A DNA stretch of 64,000 bases from Streptomyces sp. NBC_01471 (GCF_041438865.1 NZ_CP109450.1:7839630-7903629), one strand, 5' to 3'. Shown: positions 18,742-29,400, counted from the stretch's first letter. Made by a program: numbers and translations. Notes: a model not told the origin generated them from the sequence alone.

Positions 18742-19346
18742 ATCCCGCCTGCGGCGCCGGGTGAGCAGCTGACGGCGTTCACGTACGGGCGGTGAGCAAT
18801 CCGGGGCCGCCCGAGCCAGGGGCGATTCAGGCGGTGGGGTGGGCCGGGCGGCAGATACCCGGTCATGATCAGGTGGCTGGTCCCGTCGCCCAAGCCGCGC
18901 TGGCCGTGCGGTACGTCGCCGTTGCAGGACGCGGTCTGCCCGGTCTCCCAGCGTGTGCTCGACTCCATTTACGAGCAGGGCCATCCGCCCGGCAGTAACG
19001 CTGACCGTTTCGACGACTCCGCGCCCGAATGCTCGGGGTCCACATCGAAGTCGCTGTCCGGTGGCATCAGGTATCAGGCGGGGACTGGGCCGCCTACGCC
19101 GCCGACGTCAGCCAACGTGTCTCGGAGACCCAATGAGACTGCCCACCACCATCCACCACGCACGCCTCGGGGCAACGGAGTTCAAGGTCATCCGCCCTGC
19201 TCAGCGGCTGCCCCATGCAGTGCTCCTCGATCACGACCGGCACTTGGACGCCTACCTCGACGAGGACACCGCACGCCGGATCGGCGGTCTATGGGCACTC
19301 GCCGCCACGTCACCTCGCGCAAGGTGCAGTTCAGGCAGAGAGCTAC
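18742..19346. other. Debris region with recombinase-like fragment
   Basis: No complete gene. A short frame at 19005-19136 ends RMLGVHIEVAVRWHQVSGGDWAAYAADVSQR (split here: RMLGVHIEVAVRW, then HQVSGGDWAAYAADVSQR). It is followed by an ATGA-overlapping frame at 19133 (MRLPTTIHHARLGATEFKV) that degenerates after about 60 residues. Both look like truncated genes left by recombination. Confidence 0.4.
19005..19136 (+). pseudogene. C-terminal fragment, integrase/recombinase-like
   Basis: About 43 codons are bounded upstream by an in-frame TGA (19002-19004). The run LGVHIEV, VAVRW and SGGDWAAYAADVS recalls the conserved C-terminus of proteins encoded next to Streptomyces integrases and recombinases. 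The match is from memory. The stop overlaps a following ATG (19133), an arrangement typical of an intact original operon. It is a remnant whatever its family. Confidence 0.35.
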
Positions 19347-19429
19347 CTAGCGGCTGCGGCGCTTGGTCTCCGCAGAACGGCCGGCTCTATCGCTGCCGCC
19401 GACAGTGCGGGACCAATGTCCCTGGATGA
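19133..19429 (+). pseudogene. Truncated hypothetical protein
   Basis: The frame starts ATG within an ATGA overlap with the upstream fragment and reads plausibly for about 60 residues (TEFKVIRPAQRLPHAVLLDH, then LDAYLDEDTARRIGGLWAL). After about 19320 the composition becomes Cys/Arg-rich and it runs antisense into the 3' end of the PH-domain gene, so the true C-terminus has probably been lost. Family not recognised. Confidence 0.35.
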
Positions 19430-19892
19430 GGACCAGCTTCTGATCAAGCTCCGCGTCCCACATGCGATTGGTCATGGTCCCGGGAACCGTGAGGGACCGC
19501 CCTCGAACCCGGACGAGCCGCAGGTCCGACCAGATTCCGCTCCGCGATCCTCGCTGCCGCACCTTGACACCGGCGATCTCGCACCAGGGAAGCGAGCGCC
19601 TACTGACGAAGGTGCGGAACTCTATCCCGGCCGCAGTCAAGACTGCCTGGCCATAGATGCGGTTGATCATATCGAAGAGTGTGAGCAAACCGAATGCGCC
19701 GAAGCCACCGACCCACCACCAACTGTCCGGTGCCGACACAGTCACACCGACTGCCACTGGCCCACCGACAAGCACCAACATCAGGATGCCGGTCCGCCAC
19801 CAGTGTCTTCGCCGAGCGGCAGCGCTGAAACCGATCAACACTTCGGGCATATCCATGATGCTACAGACATACGACCGGCAATTCTCCGTCAC
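19347..19892 (-). CDS. PH-domain membrane protein
   Basis: The 181-residue protein has two adjacent hydrophobic segments (ILMLVLVGGPVAVGVTV and WWWVGGFGAFGLLTLF), then a region with the pattern of bacterial PH (bPH) domains: LTAAGIEFRTFVSRRSLPW, CEIAGVKV, and a GRSLTVPG turn. Such proteins are common in Streptomyces and their role is unknown. The start is uncertain: a GTG at 19892 gives the longest frame, while internal ATGs at 19856 or 19850 are equally possible because no clear ribosome site favours one. It stands alone, flanked by mobile-element debris. Confidence 0.7.
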   Translation of the reverse strand: MTENCRSYVCSIMDMPEVLIGFSAAARRRHWWRTGILMLVLVGGPVAVGVTVSAPDSWWWVGGFGAFGLLTLFDMINRIYGQAVLTAAGIEFRTFVSRRSLPWCEIAGVKVRQRGSRSGIWSDLRLVRVRGRSLTVPGTMTNRMWDAELDQKLVLIQGHWSRTVGGSDRAGRSAETKRRSR

Positions 19893-19947
19893 CGAACGAA
19901 TCGCCCAACGAAACTCGGCAAAACCGTAGATCAGAAACAGCTTCTAA

Positions 19948-19959
19948 GCTTGTTCTTTA
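19948..19959 (+). repeat. Putative IS-end inverted repeat (left)
   Basis: GCTTGTTCTTTA here is the exact reverse complement of TAAAGAACAAGC at 22423-22434, just after the transposase. The pair brackets the nitrilase gene together with the transposase. Confidence 0.45.
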
Positions 19960-19997
19960 ACCTCCCGGGCTGGTGATGGTGGAGTACAACTGTCAGC

Positions 19998-20849
19998 GTG
20001 ACAGACGATATTCGGATAGCAGTCGCGCAGAGCCCGGTCACCTGTGACCCCTCCGTCAACGGGGCGGCGGTCCGCGATCTGATGGTGGTAGCTCGGGAAG
20101 CGGGTGCCCGACTCGTGCACTTCCCGGAGGGGATGATCTCGGGCTATCCCTCGGGCACTGAGGCTAAACAGGCACTGTCTGACTGGTCCATCGACTGGGC
20201 GGCGATTCAGAACCAGTTGGAGCTGACCGCCAAGGCGGCAGCCGATCTCGGCCTCTGGGTAGTTGTGGGCTCCAGCCACCGCCTGACCCCGCCGAACCGG
20301 CCGCACAACAGCCTGTACGTGATCTCCGACAGGGGACAGCTGATCGGCCGCTACGACAAGCGCCGGTGCTCCCACACGGAGATCACCGACTGGTACTCAC
20401 CTGGGTTCACACCCTTGACCTTTGACATCGACGGCTTCCGATTCGGTTGCGTCCTGTGTATCGAAGTCAACTTCCCGGAGCTTTTCATTGAGTACCGCGA
20501 GCTGGGAGTGGACTGCGTCCTGTTCTCCTCGTTCTCAGAGGACCCGGTATTCGGTGTGCTGACCCGTGGGCACGCAGCCGCACATAACTACTGGGTCAGC
20601 GTGTCCGTCCCGGCCCAGTGCAGCGCCGCCATGCCCGCAGGCGTCATCGGCCCTCACGGATCCTGGCTGGACCGCTGCCCAGCCGAGAGCACGGCAACCC
20701 TGGCCTGCGTAGACCTCGACCGAACCGACCCGAACCTCGACATCGCACTGAACAAGGCTCGCCCCTGGCGAGGGTTGGCCCGAGCCGGCCAGATCTATGA
20801 AGTACGTCGGGTCGCCGACTCGCGCAGCACAGATCGCAGCCACTTCTGA
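19998..20849 (+). CDS. Nitrilase-superfamily carbon-nitrogen hydrolase
   Basis: The 283-residue protein carries the Glu-Lys-Cys triad of the nitrilase superfamily: VHFPEGMISGY (Glu), GRYDKRRC (Lys) and VLCIEVNFPE (Cys). These enzymes hydrolyse amides, carbamoyl compounds or nitriles; the substrate here is unknown. The GTG start has only a distant GGTGGAG. It sits 110 nt or less before a transposase and between inverted repeats, so it may have been carried by a mobile element. Confidence 0.88.
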   Translation: MTDDIRIAVAQSPVTCDPSVNGAAVRDLMVVAREAGARLVHFPEGMISGYPSGTEAKQALSDWSIDWAAIQNQLELTAKAAADLGLWVVVGSSHRLTPPNRPHNSLYVISDRGQLIGRYDKRRCSHTEITDWYSPGFTPLTFDIDGFRFGCVLCIEVNFPELFIEYRELGVDCVLFSSFSEDPVFGVLTRGHAAAHNYWVSVSVPAQCSAAMPAGVIGPHGSWLDRCPAESTATLACVDLDRTDPNLDIALNKARPWRGLARAGQIYEVRRVADSRSTDRSHF

Positions 20850-20908
20850 GTTTGTCGGCCCGTGCGGCCCGGTGTCCACGGGTTTGGTTGTTCGCCGGAC
20901 AGCGGGAC

Positions 20909-20959
20909 GCCTTGGCGTGATCATGTGCGGTGTCGAGACGCTGTTGATCACGCCAAGGC
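20909..20959. repeat. 15-bp perfect inverted repeat upstream of transposase
   Basis: GCCTTGGCGTGATCA (20909-20923) is repeated inverted at 20945-20959 with a 21-nt spacer, just before the transposase reading frame. It could be a subterminal transposase-binding site or a promoter hairpin limiting transposase expression. Confidence 0.6.
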
Positions 20960-20966
20960 TGCGAGG

Positions 20967-22421
20967 GTGAGTCTGCTGCACGATGCTGTCCGCGCCGAGT
21001 CCCTGACCGTGTTATCCCGGTTCCGGGCCGGCTTCTACGACTGCCTGACCGCCCGCGCGGACGCGTTGTTCGAGCTGACGGACGCGGTGCTGTGCACCGA
21101 CGGGCCGGTGCGGTCGCTCGTGGACCTTGCGCTGGCACCCGAGCACCGCCGCGGGCACGGCTCCCTCTACGCCGGCCTGAACCGCGGCGAAATGGACGTC
21201 GCCCGGCTCCGTCGGGTGCTGGCCGGGGTGCCGCTGCCCCGGGCGGTGGACGGGCGGCTGGTCCTGGCCGTCGACGTCTCGCCGTGGCTTCGGCCGGACG
21301 CCGGGACCGTTCCGGACCGCTCGTTCTGCCACACCTACGGCCGTGGCACCGCCAAGCACCAGATGATGCCCGGCTGGCCATACTCGGTCGTCGTGGCGCT
21401 GGAGAGTGGCCGCACCTCCTGGTCGGCGTTCCTGGACGCGGTCCGGCTGGCCCCCGGCGCCGACCTGGCAGCGGTCACCGCCGACCAGGTCCGCGAGGTG
21501 GTCGAACGGCTCGTCGCCGCAGGCCAGTGGTCCGCCGGTGATCCGGAGATCCTGATCGTGCTGGACGCCGGCTACGACGCCCCGCGCATCGCCCATCTGC
21601 TGTCCGGCCTGCCCGTCGAGGTCCTGGGCCGGACCCGGTCGGACCGTGTGATGCGACGTCCAGCGCCCTCGCGGGAGGAGTTCCTCTTGGCCAACCCGAA
21701 GGGCGGCCGACCGCCCAAGCACGGCGGGGAGTTCGTCTTCGGCGACCCCGCCACCTGGGGCGAGGAACAGGCCGTCACGGTCACCGACACCCGCCTCTAC
21801 GGCAAGGCCACCGCCCAGGCATGGGACCGGCTGCACCCGCGGCTGACCCAGCGGGCCGCCTGGGGCGACCACGACGGCCCGCTGCCCGTCATCGAGGGCA
21901 CCGTCATCCGCCTGGCCGTCGAACACCTGCCCTCCGGTGGGGTCAACAAGCCGGTCTGGCTGTGGTGGTCCCGCACCGGTGCCACCCCGGACGACGTCGA
22001 CCGCTTCTGGCAGGCATTCCTCCGCCGCTTCGATCTGGAGCACACCTTCCGCTTCGCGAAGCAGACCCCCGGCTGGATCACCCCGAAACTGCGCACCCCC
22101 CGAGGTCGCGGACCGCTGGACCTGGATCCTGATCGTCGCTCACACCCAACTCCGACTCGCCCGGCCCCTCGCCGAAGACCGCCGGCCCTGGGAGAAACCG
22201 ACCACGCCGACCCGCTCACCCCGGCCCGGGTCCGCCGGGGGTTCAGGAACATCCGCGCTCACCTCACCTACCCCGCCCGTGTTCCCAAAACCACAGGCAC
22301 CGGCCCCGGACGGCCCCCCGGCGCCAAGAGCAAACACCGGGCACCCCGCTACGACGTCGGCAAGACCGTCAAACGCCCCGAGACCCTCAAGGCCATCGGC
22401 AAGCCTGGGCGATCTTGGTAG
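20967..22421 (+). pseudogene. DDE transposase, frameshifted twice
   Basis: The frame encodes a Streptomyces DDE-type transposase of the large NF041680/IS701-like sort: LAVDVSPWLRP, HTYGRGTAKHQMMPGWPYS, ILIVLDAGYDAPR and FDLEHTFRFAKQT. After KLRTP the sequence leaves frame in a run of six C (22096-22101). It continues in the next frame (EVADRWTWILIVAHTQLRLA) and returns to the first frame near 22200 (LTPARVRRGFRNIRAHL). A +1 then -1 pair of indels around about 100 nt explains this. A GTG near 20967 is a likely start because similarity begins right after it. Either it is inactive, or the indels are sequence errors. Confidence 0.75.
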
Positions 22422-22422
22422 A

Positions 22423-22434
22423 TAAAGAACAAGC
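22423..22434 (-). repeat. Putative IS-end inverted repeat (right)
   Basis: TAAAGAACAAGC is the reverse complement of 19948-19959 and lies immediately downstream of the transposase frame, as an IS end should. Confidence 0.45.
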
Positions 22435-22443
22435 CCTTGAGTT

Positions 22444-22761
22444 TTAACTTGTTGCTGGGCCCTGGTCCCAGCGGAACCAGGCGCACTCCTGATCGATGTG
22501 GAGGAGGAACTCAGTAACGGGCCCCGATGGTGACTCCAGGGTCAGGGCACCTTCGATGAGGTCGTAGACGCCGTCGAACCGTTGCCATTCCTCTGCCTCG
22601 ACAAGGGCATTGATCTCGTCGAACCAGGGCTTGAACTGGCTGAAGACAGGCTCAGGGGAGAAGCGTCCGCGCTGCCAGGGCATTCCTGGGTCGTCGACGA
22701 CAATCGTGCCGACGAGGATATTGCCGCTCAGAAGCCGGCACTCGTCGTGATGATCCGTCAT
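22444..22761 (-). CDS. Hypothetical protein, 105 residues
   Basis: This small acidic, tryptophan-rich cytoplasmic protein (FKPWFDEINALVEAEEWQRF, then HIDQECAWFRWDQGP) has normal codon bias. I do not recognise its family; the style resembles immunity-type or DUF proteins found singly in Streptomyces arms. Its 3' end abuts the IS end at 22434, so insertion next to it may have altered its C-terminus. Confidence 0.6.
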   Translation of the reverse strand: MTDHHDECRLLSGNILVGTIVVDDPGMPWQRGRFSPEPVFSQFKPWFDEINALVEAEEWQRFDGVYDLIEGALTLESPSGPVTEFLLHIDQECAWFRWDQGPATS

Positions 22762-23039
22762 GCTGGCCCCATGGCACGGTTTCTACGGCCTTCCCACGGC
22801 CGTGCTCAGCACGGATTTCCCGGCTCACAGAGGTTACGGAACACCTGCACGATGGCACCGCGCCGGGGTGGAGTTCCGAAACCTCTCCCACCCCGGCCCT
22901 CGCCCCCTCGTCAAGGCGTTGAGCTGCGCCGCAGCGGATACGCCCCTGCCCGCGGGGTTAAAACTCAAGCCAAGCGTTTTTCACCCCGCTTCCTTGTGCT
23001 GCGTCTCGCTGACCTGCGTGGTGCGTGGGCTCGGTTCGT

Positions 23040-23066
23040 TGAGACAGACCACAGTTGTCCGTCTCA
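23040..23066. promoter_or_regulatory. Inverted repeat TGAGAC(A/G)GAC upstream of GNAT gene
   Basis: TGAGACAGAC (23040-23049) and GTCCGTCTCA (23057-23066) form arms matching at 9 of 10 positions with a 7-nt spacer, about 50 nt before the acetyltransferase start. Position fits an operator; a hairpin terminator is the alternative. The remaining 22762-23116 shows no gene. Confidence 0.4.
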
Positions 23067-23116
23067 CGTGGGCTCCGTTGCCCCGGCTTGGAGAGCGGCG
23101 TCGATAGGGTGTCGCC

Positions 23117-23617
23117 ATGCCGTATTCGCCGATGCCGCTTCAACTCGATACTGCTCGGCTGACGTTGCGTCAGTGGACCGAGCCCGACATCGACGCCCAT
23201 CGCATGCTCGTCGCCGAACGGGGTGGTGGCATGCCGTCGATCGAGGACAACCGGCGGATGATCGAGGATCAGCGGGCCGCATGGGCGCTGACAGGTATTG
23301 CTCTGCTGCCTGTCATCCGCCGCTATGTGGGCGACTTCATCGGGTATTGCGGGCTCACGGTCGGCCGGGCTTCTGTTGACGAGCCGGAGATCGCCTATGA
23401 GCTGTTCCAGCACGTGCACGGGCAGGGCTGTGCGACGGAGGCGGCTTCCGCGGTGCTCGATGCCGCGATCGCGACCGGACGGAAGCGGCTCTGGTCGACG
23501 GTGCGTTCCTGGAACGTGCCGTCCTTTCGCGTTCTCGACAAGCTTGGGTTCGAGCGCGACCACGTCTCGACCGATGACCGCGGCGAACTGGTGTGGCTCA
23601 CCCGTTCCCTGCCGTAG
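23117..23617 (+). CDS. GNAT-family N-acetyltransferase (RimJ/RimL type)
   Basis: The 166-residue protein begins LDTARLTLRQWTEPDIDAH, the classic RimJ/RimL opening. It has the acetyl-CoA loop region HGQGCATEAASAVLDAA and the C-terminal WNVPSFRVLDKLGFERD found in this family. It would acetylate an amine on a protein N-terminus, antibiotic or small molecule; the substrate is not predictable. It appears monocistronic, with a possible operator about 50 nt upstream. Confidence 0.88.
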   Translation: MPYSPMPLQLDTARLTLRQWTEPDIDAHRMLVAERGGGMPSIEDNRRMIEDQRAAWALTGIALLPVIRRYVGDFIGYCGLTVGRASVDEPEIAYELFQHVHGQGCATEAASAVLDAAIATGRKRLWSTVRSWNVPSFRVLDKLGFERDHVSTDDRGELVWLTRSLP

Positions 23618-23742
23618 GAGACGCGCTGGGGCAGTTCGAAGTGGCTCCGCCATGTCGGAGGCACCATCGCCGAGCCGGTTTTCCCCGGTGCGGTCCCCTC
23701 CGATTGTCGGACCCCTGTCACAGTTCGAGGGCGGCGGGCAGG

Positions 23743-25764
23743 ATGATCGTCATGATCCGTGCCTTGGACGATGCCGCCTCGTTCCACCACCTGTTCGCCA
23801 CGCACCCTCGTCTGACCGACTTGGTCCTGGCATCCGACGGATCGCGCTTGATCGCGTCCGTGCAGATCATCAACGACCAGGGAACCAGGCACGTTTCCGG
23901 GTTGTGGGAGGTGGACCCTTCGGGCGAGCGCGAGAGCCACCTCGTGGCCCGGTCCGTGCAGGGTGACTTCGCTCCCGCTTTCGCTGCCGACGGCACCCTG
24001 TTGTTCCTCTCCGGCCGCGAGGACGCACATTCCGCCGCTGAAAAGAGCGAGAGCCAGGGCGTCGGACTGTGGGCGCTGCCGGAGGTCGGCGAGGCCAGGC
24101 AGATCGCCCACCACCCGGGAGGTATATCCGCCTTTGCCGTCGCCAAGGACGCCCGCACGGTCGCTTACACCGCTGATCTGCTGGCTGGCGCCGTGAATGC
24201 CGAAGCCCACGCCGAACTTCGTCGTGAGCGCGAGAGTGCCCTGGTCAACGCAGTTCTGTACGAGGCGACCACAACGTGTGCCTTTGACGCAGGTCTCGGT
24301 CCTGACGAACCCCACACCTTCGTCCTGCACACCGACGGGGCTCCGGTGATCGCCGGCCGCCAGGGTCTGGCGGGCACAGGAGACATGGCGCTCTCGCCGG
24401 ACGGATCGCTCGTGGCCTACACGCGGGCCGCGACGGGCCGCGCCTCCGACATGAATGTCGTGGTGGTCGCCGACGCTGTCACTGGCGTCGAGCACCACAC
24501 ATTCTCGCGCACCGGTCAGCAGTACTACCGCCTGGCGTTTACGGCCGATGGCTCGGCGTTGGTCTGCCAGCGCCAGCGAGAGGAGACTTATGACACCGAG
24601 TGGCGAGTCACGCTGGTCGAGTTCGACTTGGCTTCGGGTGAAGAGATCGACGTCCTGCCGGAGTTCGACAACTGGCCGTGGCCGGGGCGGGCGGTCCTCT
24701 CGCCGATACGTGGGGATGCCACGCTGTGGTTCACCGGTGACGAGCGGGGCCACTGCCCGATCTTCCGGCGCGACGCGGACGGCACGATCACCCGCCTGAC
24801 CGCATCCGGCGCCTACGCCTCTCTCTGCGTGTCGTCCGATGGGACCACCCTCTATGCACTGCGCAGCACGATCGACAGCCCGCCTCAAGTGGTTCGGCTG
24901 GATGCCGTCACAGCCGATCAGGAACCCGCATTCCTCAGGGCCCCCGGAGACCACGACTCGCTTCCCGGCACGCTGACCGAAGTGCACGTCGAGGCGGACG
25001 ACGGTTTCCCGTTGCGCGCCTGGCTCGCGCTGCCCGAGGGCGTCTCGGCCGAGCGCCCAGCGCCCCTGATCATCGCTCCGCACGGTGGACCACAGATGTC
25101 CTGGAGTGCCTGGACGTGGTTGTGGAACCCATGGCCGTTCGCGGCCCGCGGCTACGCGGTGCTGCTACCGGATCCGGCGCTGTCCACCGGCTACGGGCAA
25201 CGCATGCAGGAGCGCGGCCGGGGTCAGTACGGCGGTCAGCCCTACCGCGATCTCATCGCGCTGACGGACGCGGCACTGGCGCGCGACGACCTCGACGCGA
25301 CCCGGACCGGCCTCGCCGGCTGGTCCTACGGCGGTTACCTGGCCAACCGGGCCGCGACCCTCACTGACCGCTTCAAGGCGATCGTCACCCACGCCGGGAT
25401 GTGGAACCTGGAGGCGTTCCAGATCGACACGGACATGCACGCATACTTCCGGAAGATCTTCGGCGACCCGCAGACGCAGCGCGAACGGTACGAAGCGAAC
25501 TCGCCCCACTTCCACGCCGCGAAGGTGACGACGCCGACACTGCTCGTGCACGGCGGCAAGGACCACCGCGTCCCGATGGGCCAGGCACTGAGCCTGCACA
25601 GCGATCTGCAGCGGCTCGGGACGCCCGTCAGCTTCCTGCACTTTCCGGACGAGGGCCATGGGATCGGGGCGCCGAACCACATTCGTCTCATGTACGAGAC
25701 GGTGCTGAACTTCCTCGACCACCACGTCCTCGGACAGGAGTGGCGGCGCCCCGGAATGCTCTGA
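23743..25764 (+). CDS. S9-family peptidase (prolyl oligopeptidase/acylaminoacyl peptidase type)
   Basis: The 673-residue, probably cytoplasmic protein has a beta-propeller-like N-terminal ~420 residues with repeated SPDG/AADG turns (ALSPDGSLVAYTRA) and a C-terminal alpha/beta-hydrolase domain. The triad is visible: GWSYGGY (Ser), HGGKDHRVP (Asp) and EGHGIG (His), with the oxyanion region APHGGP. There is no signal peptide. ATG 23743 is chosen; a second in-frame ATG lies three codons later. The open frame extends upstream to 23593 but that part lacks homology. The role is probably cleavage of short peptides. Confidence 0.9.
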   Translation: MIVMIRALDDAASFHHLFATHPRLTDLVLASDGSRLIASVQIINDQGTRHVSGLWEVDPSGERESHLVARSVQGDFAPAFAADGTLLFLSGREDAHSAAEKSESQGVGLWALPEVGEARQIAHHPGGISAFAVAKDARTVAYTADLLAGAVNAEAHAELRRERESALVNAVLYEATTTCAFDAGLGPDEPHTFVLHTDGAPVIAGRQGLAGTGDMALSPDGSLVAYTRAATGRASDMNVVVVADAVTGVEHHTFSRTGQQYYRLAFTADGSALVCQRQREETYDTEWRVTLVEFDLASGEEIDVLPEFDNWPWPGRAVLSPIRGDATLWFTGDERGHCPIFRRDADGTITRLTASGAYASLCVSSDGTTLYALRSTIDSPPQVVRLDAVTADQEPAFLRAPGDHDSLPGTLTEVHVEADDGFPLRAWLALPEGVSAERPAPLIIAPHGGPQMSWSAWTWLWNPWPFAARGYAVLLPDPALSTGYGQRMQERGRGQYGGQPYRDLIALTDAALARDDLDATRTGLAGWSYGGYLANRAATLTDRFKAIVTHAGMWNLEAFQIDTDMHAYFRKIFGDPQTQRERYEANSPHFHAAKVTTPTLLVHGGKDHRVPMGQALSLHSDLQRLGTPVSFLHFPDEGHGIGAPNHIRLMYETVLNFLDHHVLGQEWRRPGML

Positions 25765-25960
25765 CTGATCATTCGAACGCGCCAGAGCTTCGCGGGTGGC
25801 GTCCCGGTCCTGCACGCCAGCGGGCACACCATGATCATCACGGGGAAGTCCTTCATGCCGACCGTGACGTGTCTCTTCCGCCCGTTGATCACCCTCGCGG
25901 GACCGAATCCGCGGGTCGCCCAGCCCACCGTGGGCGTGCCACAGAGTCGCAATGACCCTG
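25765..25960 (-). pseudogene. IS5-family transposase fragment
   Basis: On the minus strand this stretch encodes GPARVINGRKRHVTVGMKDF then PVMIMVCPLACRTGTPPA. This matches the DDE-region hallmark of IS5-type transposases (...INGRKRHxxVDxxGLPLxVxVxPAxxxDRDAA). Only about 60 codons remain, with no start or end. It directly follows the S9 peptidase on the opposite strand. Confidence 0.6.
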
Positions 25961-26464
25961 GTTGCGCAGCGGTGTTGGCGGACTGCACTTGTTCCGTGCC
26001 TGCTGGTCGGGTACCCAGCCGCCGTGGACACCAGCGGGGACCCGTCGCGGTATCTCCACAGTGGCCACCTGGGTCAGGTCTTGGGCGTCCAGGGGCAGCA
26101 GCTCTGATCCATGGGCCGTGCGGTGTTGGACCATCGACAGGAGCGATCCGGCGTCTTCCGGGGCGCCGGCGCTGCCGTGTGCGGGCACATCCCGATGTTC
26201 AGGGAAACGGCCGAGGTCCGTCTGCGCGCGGACCTGCCCGAGTGCCGTTCGCTCCTCCAAGTGGCCGCCTGTGCAGGGAATCCGGGGCAGTGCGCCCCCT
26301 TCCGGACAGGCCCGATCATTCCGAGCGGCTGTTACACAACGATCATTGAGTGCGTCCGAGCGACCCCGGCATACTTCAGAAATCCGGGGTCGTACACGTA
26401 TCCGAATGCGCCCCGTGCGGGCTGGGCCTTCGCTCGCCCGCTTCACTCCTGAGCAGGGGCAATC
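25961..26464. other. Non-coding stretch upstream of S8 protease
   Basis: Several frames are open but none shows consistent GC3 bias or a recognisable motif. It probably holds further IS debris and the promoter of the secreted protease. Confidence 0.4.
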
Positions 26465-29400
26465 TTGCGTAGACAATCAAAGAAGGCGTGTGCCGTCGTC
26501 GCTGCGGCCGTCGCCCTCACGGCGGGCATGACCGGCCCGGCATCGGCGAAGATCAGCGGCCTGGATAAGGAATCCCCGGTTACAGCAAAGGACTTAGGGG
26601 CTGACGGCCGGACTCAGCACACCGTCACCCTGATTACCGGGGACCGGGTCTTCGTGGACTCCCGTGGCCGGGCAGGCGGTATCCAGCGGGCGAAGGGCCG
26701 GGAGGACATACCCTTCTTCACCCAGACCTACAAGGGCCGTACCTATGTGGTGCCGCGTGACGCCCGGCGGCTGATCGCCGACGGCACGCTGGACCAGCGG
26801 CTGTTCGACATCACCGCACTCGCCAAGCCGGAGAGCCGCAAGGCCAACCGGGCGGGACTCAAGGTGATCGTCGGCTATCGGGGATCGGCGGCCAAGTCCG
26901 CCCGCGCCGAGGTGCGTTCCTCCGACGGCACCTCCGTCCGCCGGACCCTGTCGGCCCTCGACGCCGATGCCGTCACCACCGCTGCCACCACCGACAGTAC
27001 GGGCGCGCTGTGGGACGCCCTGACCCGTCGGCGGAGCGACGGTTCGGCGGCCACGGCTTCCGGCATCTCGCGGATCTGGCTGGACGGCGTGCGGAAGGCG
27101 TCGCTCGACCGCAGCACCGGTCAGATCGGCGCCCCGGCTGCCTGGGCCCGCTCGTACGACGGCAAGGGTGTGAAGATCGCTGTCGTGGACACCGGAATCG
27201 ACGCCACCCACCCGGATTTGGCGGGCAAGGTGGTGGCTGAGCGGAACTTCAGCGGCTCCGCGGACGCCCGGGACCATGTCGGTCACGGCACGCATGTGGC
27301 CTCCACCGCGGCCGGAACCGGGGCGAAGGACTCGCGGTTCAAGGGCGTGGCACCCGGGGCCCAGTTGATCAATGCCAAGGTGCTGGACGATCGGGGCATC
27401 GGTGACGACTCCAGCATCATCGCGGGGGTCGACTGGGCCGTCGCCCAAGGCGCCGACATCATCAGCATGAGCCTGGGCAGCCCCGACACCGTGGGGATCG
27501 ACCCGATGGAAGCCCAGGTCAACAAGATCTCCGCGGAGAAGGGCATCCTGTTCGCGATAGCCGCGGGCAACAGCGGGCCGGGACGGGGCACGGTCGCATC
27601 GCCGGGCAGCGCCGACGCGGCCCTGACGGTCGGAGCCGTCGACGACAACGACCTGATCGCCGACTTCTCCAGCGTCGGGCCCCGCACCGGGGACGGCGCC
27701 GTCAAGCCGGACATCACCGCGCCTGGTGTGGGGATCACGGCGGCCGCGGCGGCGGGCACCGTGGGACAGAACCCTCCCGGATACATCAGCATGGACGGCA
27801 CGTCGATGGCGACCCCGCACGTCGCGGGCGCCGCGGCGATCCTCAAACAGAAGAACCCCACCTGGACGGGCGCACAGATCAAGGCCGTCCTGACGGGATC
27901 GGCCAAGGGCAGCTCCCAGTCCGTCTTCCAACAGGGCGCGGGCCGGCTCGCCGTCGACAAGGCGATCGACCAGACGCTCGTCTCCGAACCGGGCTCCGTC
28001 AACCTGGGCAGCCAGCCGTGGCCCCACACCGACGACACCCCCGTCACCAAGCAGGTGACGTACCGGAACAACGGCACCGCCGACGTGACCCTGGACCTGT
28101 CGCTGGCGGAACCCACCGGCGGGGACGGAAAGCCCGCGGCGGCCGGGTTCTTCGCCCTCGAATCGCAGCGGATCACGGTCCCGGCGGGCGGTACCGCCTC
28201 CGTGGGTCTGACGGCCGACACCCGGCTCGGCGGTGCGGTCGACGGCTCTTACTCGGCCACGGTCGTCGCGTCCGGGGGCGGCCAGACCGTGCGCACCGCG
28301 GCAGCCGCGGAGCGTGAGAGCGAGTCGTACGACGTCACCTTCAAGACCATCGGACGGGACGGTGAGCCCAGCACCGGCTGGCAGGCCGACCTGAAGGGCT
28401 ACCGCGAGTCCGCCACAGGCCAGCGGTTCTTCCCGGACCTGTCGTCGGGTTCCACCACGGTCCGGCTGCCGCGCGGTACCTACAGCCTCGCCGCCAACAT
28501 GCTGGTCGACCCCGCGGCCCCGCACAAGGGCGCCGATCTGATCAACAATCCGCAGCTCTCGGTGACCGGTCCCACCACGGTCACCCTCGACGCCCGGACC
28601 ACGCGGCCGGTGACCTTCAAGGTGCCGGACGCGGCCGCACGCCCCACGCGTGCCGGAGTGATGAACACCCTGAGCACACCCGAGACCTACATCATCGAGG
28701 GGGCCGAGTTCAGCAGCTTCGACAACCTCCGCACCTCGTACCAGGGTCCCAAGATGGACAGCGGTTCCCTCGCCCAGCAGTGGTCCGCCAACTGGGAGCG
28801 GGGCACCACCGAATACGACGTCCTCACCGGCGGCCCGGTCCAGGAGCTGGCCACCGGATACAGCAAGAGCTACACGGCCAAGGACATGGCCCTGGTGAAG
28901 ACGAGGATCGGGTCGTCCGTACCCGGCCTCGACGGTGCCCTCGCGGCGCACGGCCTGCTGGACTGGGGAGGCGGCGTCGACGCCCCCTTCTCCGTGCAGT
29001 CGGCACCGGGAACGCGGAATGTGTATCTGTCCACGGCGGGCGGCGCTGCCTGGAACATCGTCGCGGGCGTACTCGGCGAGAAGGACGCGACGGGCTCCCG
29101 CAGCTTCGACTCGGTGTACGAGCTCGGCGGTCCGCAGCGGTTCACTGCGGGGAAGACCTACACCGAGGACCTCAACATCGGTGTCATGGGGCCGCGGATG
29201 AACGCGGACGAGGGGATCGTCCGCGACGGCGACGACATCCGCGGCGCGTTCCCCCTGGTCAGTGATGGGGCGGGCCATTCCGGCTTCGCCGAGTACTCAG
29301 ACGCGAGCACCACCATCCACCGCAATGGCGAGCTATACGTGCAGAAGGACGCCGCCATCGACCAGGAGCCCTTCACACTGCCGTCGGATTCCGCCGCGTA

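Noticed and set aside
25961..26464. Overlapping open frames upstream of the S8 protease
   Set aside because: No consistent GC3 bias and no conserved motif; treated as non-coding.
26594..29278. 894-residue minus-strand open frame
   Set aside because: Shadow of the S8 protease, whose catalytic motifs and signal peptide are on the plus strand.
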